Shown one piece after another: positions 62,882 through 64,000 of a DNA stretch of 64,000 nucleotides (within the stretch, counting starts at the first letter, position 1; each line of letters begins with the position of its first letter). A program made the translations under genes and the position numbers. The DNA lies in assembly GCA_027490925.1 (NCBI GenBank), contig JAIXXF010000019.1, positions 1 through 64,000 of the forward strand, in the 5' to 3' direction. The stretch is from Comamonadaceae bacterium (GTDB lineage: Bacteria; Pseudomonadota; Gammaproteobacteria; Burkholderiales; Burkholderiaceae_C). The notes beneath the pieces are model-generated. The model was given only the letters and a program-made list of their open reading frames with translations, did no database searches and had not been told where the DNA came from.

Positions 62882-63723
62882 CACGCCCCCAGAAAGTGCT
62901 TTCTGTAGCGGGCGGGCAGGTCTGCGATGCGCATCAGCATGGGCAGATCGGCCGAGTTGAAGTCCGGGTCCCAGGCCGGGGCGCCCAAAACCTTGGCCCC
63001 CAGTCTCAAGTAGCCCTTGATCAAGGCAGGGGGCTCCACTGGCAGGGTCTGGTCCAGCCGCTCGACCGGCAGCGGCAGCCGAGGCAAGACGTGGTACTCA
63101 ATGGGCGCCAAATGGCTCTGGCTGACCTGGCGCCAAATGCTGGCTGCCGCGTCGCCGCTGACCACACCGTTGTGGAGCATGGGGATGCTGGCGCAGCCGA
63201 TCATGGTGTCGAGCTGGTTGCGCACCATGAACCCGGCGAGCGCCCCCCACAGCGCCATGATCACGCCGCCGTGGCGATGGTCGCGGTGCACGCAGCTGCG
63301 ACCGAGCTCCACCATGCGCGTGCGCAGTCCGCGCAGGCGGGTGAGGTCGAACTCGGTGTCGCTGTAGGTGCTGCCGATGCGCTTGGCCTGGGCGGGGGTC
63401 AGCACCCGGTAGGTGCCCACCACCTCTTGCGATGCCTCGTCGCGCACGAGGAGGTGTTCACAGTAATCATCGAACAGGTCCACGTCGTGACCGGCCAGCG
63501 GGGTGTTGAGGCGGGCGCCCATTTCCCCCGCAAAAATGTCGAACCTCAGACGCTGGGCTTGGCGGACCTCGTCGAGGTGCTGCGCCCACGCGACTTGAAC
63601 ACCGCCGCGCCCGCTCGGTACGACTGCCGAAACGCCATCACCGTGAGATGGGTGAAGTGACCCCCTTGGCAGCGCAGGGGCCACCGGTGACAGGGGAAAG
63701 GTCGGGCTGGGCAGTTCTTTCAT
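62881..63723 (-). CDS. GNAT-type N-acyltransferase, OlsB-like
   Basis: A 280-residue protein of the Acetyltransf_5/OlsB type. Core motifs: QAQRLRFDIFAGEMGA, DVDLFDDYCEHLLVRD, VVGTYRVLTPAQA, MVELGRSCVHRDHR and IGCASIPM. OlsB attaches a 3-hydroxyacyl chain to ornithine, the first step to phosphorus-free ornithine lipids that replace phospholipids under phosphate limitation. No OlsA acyltransferase is in the window. The ATG at 63723 has an AAGGAGAAG site; 17 upstream in-frame residues are rejected. A possible Pho box lies at 63788. Confidence 0.75.
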   Translation of the reverse strand: MKELPSPTFPLSPVAPALPRGSLHPSHGDGVSAVVPSGRGGVQVAWAQHLDEVRQAQRLRFDIFAGEMGARLNTPLAGHDVDLFDDYCEHLLVRDEASQEVVGTYRVLTPAQAKRIGSTYSDTEFDLTRLRGLRTRMVELGRSCVHRDHRHGGVIMALWGALAGFMVRNQLDTMIGCASIPMLHNGVVSGDAAASIWRQVSQSHLAPIEYHVLPRLPLPVERLDQTLPVEPPALIKGYLRLGAKVLGAPAWDPDFNSADLPMLMRIADLPARYRKHFLGA

Positions 63724-63787
63724 GGTCTTCTCCTTCTCACGGCGTCGGTGCACCGTCTGGATGCACGGGTTCATGTGGTGGTGTGTC

Positions 63788-63818
63788 TGTGACCCGATGG
63801 TGACCCCCAGTTATGACC
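63788..63818 (-). promoter_or_regulatory. possible Pho box upstream of the olsB-like gene
   Basis: On the minus strand two GTCAC half-sites 11 bases apart (63804-63800 and 63793-63789) and a GTCAT at 63817-63813, 13 bases further up. Unlike the other three sites there is no recognisable -10 at the 15-base position (CCACAT is there). Confidence 0.45.
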
Positions 63819-63893
63819 ACCGTGTGGCGCGCGCGTGGCAATTGCGTGACACGTTGACCGGGCCAAAGAGCAGCCTGGCTATACAGGCCGCGT

Positions 63894-63970
63894 GTATTTG
63901 CTATGCTTTTAATAGCAACTTGATCAGATTGCGCGTGGGCCAGTGGCTGATTTGCCTTGAAAACCGGTTG
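63894..63970 (-). repeat. interspersed repeat copy 6
   Basis: Read on the minus strand: AACCGGTTTTCAAGG, CAAATCAGCCACTGG, CCCACGCGCAATCTGATC, then TTGCTATTAAAAGCATAGC. It aligns through its whole length with the copies in dnaX and at 56729. It lies in the last 225 bases of the window, where I see no gene. Confidence 0.75.
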
Positions 63971-64000
63971 GCAAGTGCTCAAACGCCCCAAATCGCCACA

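Noticed and set aside
63737-63991. 84-codon minus-strand frame at the right edge
   Set aside because: It runs through the interspersed repeat and the possible Pho box, has no ribosome binding site and no family resemblance.
1-64000. tRNA genes, CRISPR arrays, insertion sequences, prophage
   Set aside because: I looked for tRNA cloverleaf consensus, regular direct repeats with spacers, transposase motifs and phage genes and saw none; a tRNA scan and an IS search would settle it.

Overview
The window is 64 kb of GC-rich chromosome from a betaproteobacterium, most probably order Burkholderiales, family Comamonadaceae. This is inferred from protein character (BPSS1780-type membrane protein, CobD-like protein beside a CoA pyrophosphatase, alanine/lysine-rich H1-like protein) and from gene order such as orn / M48 peptidase / pterin dehydratase / rsgA / cobD-like / nudix / rplS-trmD-rimM-rpsP. 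Coding density is high, many genes overlap by 4 bases (ATGA), and I see no rRNA, tRNA, prophage, insertion sequence or CRISPR array. It reads as core chromosome.

Layout. 0-8 kb: small metabolic and hypothetical genes (sterol desaturase-like, a DEAD helicase, an RNase D-like exonuclease, NYN protein, ZIP metal transporter, dienelactone hydrolase, tautomerase, I78-type lipoprotein). 8-13 kb: polA, a DUF2782-like exported protein, thrB and a membrane protein. 13-20.6 kb: TPR protein, uvrD, an esterase, a 3-hydroxyisobutyrate dehydrogenase-family gene and a sedolisin (S53) lipoprotein with Ig-like repeats. 21-30 kb: a second DEAD helicase, orn, the M48/PCD/rsgA trio and the rpsP-rimM-trmD-rplS operon. 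30-44 kb: DNA maintenance, with dnaX-ybaB-recR, the 4.5S SRP RNA, and an addB-addA-flavoprotein operon. 44-49 kb: trxA, rho, rpmE2, a large membrane protein and a MATE exporter. 49-64 kb: a phosphate block, with pstSCAB-phoU-phoB-phoR, a fasciclin lipoprotein, ppx, an H1-like protein, ppk-sixA, and a metallophosphoesterase with an OlsB-like acyltransferase.

Three results stand out. (1) A previously unlisted interspersed repeat of about 70-80 bp occurs at least six times. Two copies lie in frame inside dnaX and addA, one supplies the start codon of the ZIP gene, one supplies the Shine-Dalgarno of the 3-hydroxyisobutyrate dehydrogenase-like gene, and two abut terminator hairpins. (2) dnaX carries an A9 run at codons 388-391 with a stop a few codons away in both alternative frames, which predicts a short gamma-like product. 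(3) The phosphate block has PhoB-box-like direct repeats with 11-base spacing upstream of pstS, the fasciclin gene, ppk and, less clearly, the olsB-like gene. In the first three the -10 hexamer starts 15 bases after the start of the last half-site, which suggests one regulon for phosphate uptake, polyphosphate synthesis and possibly lipid replacement.
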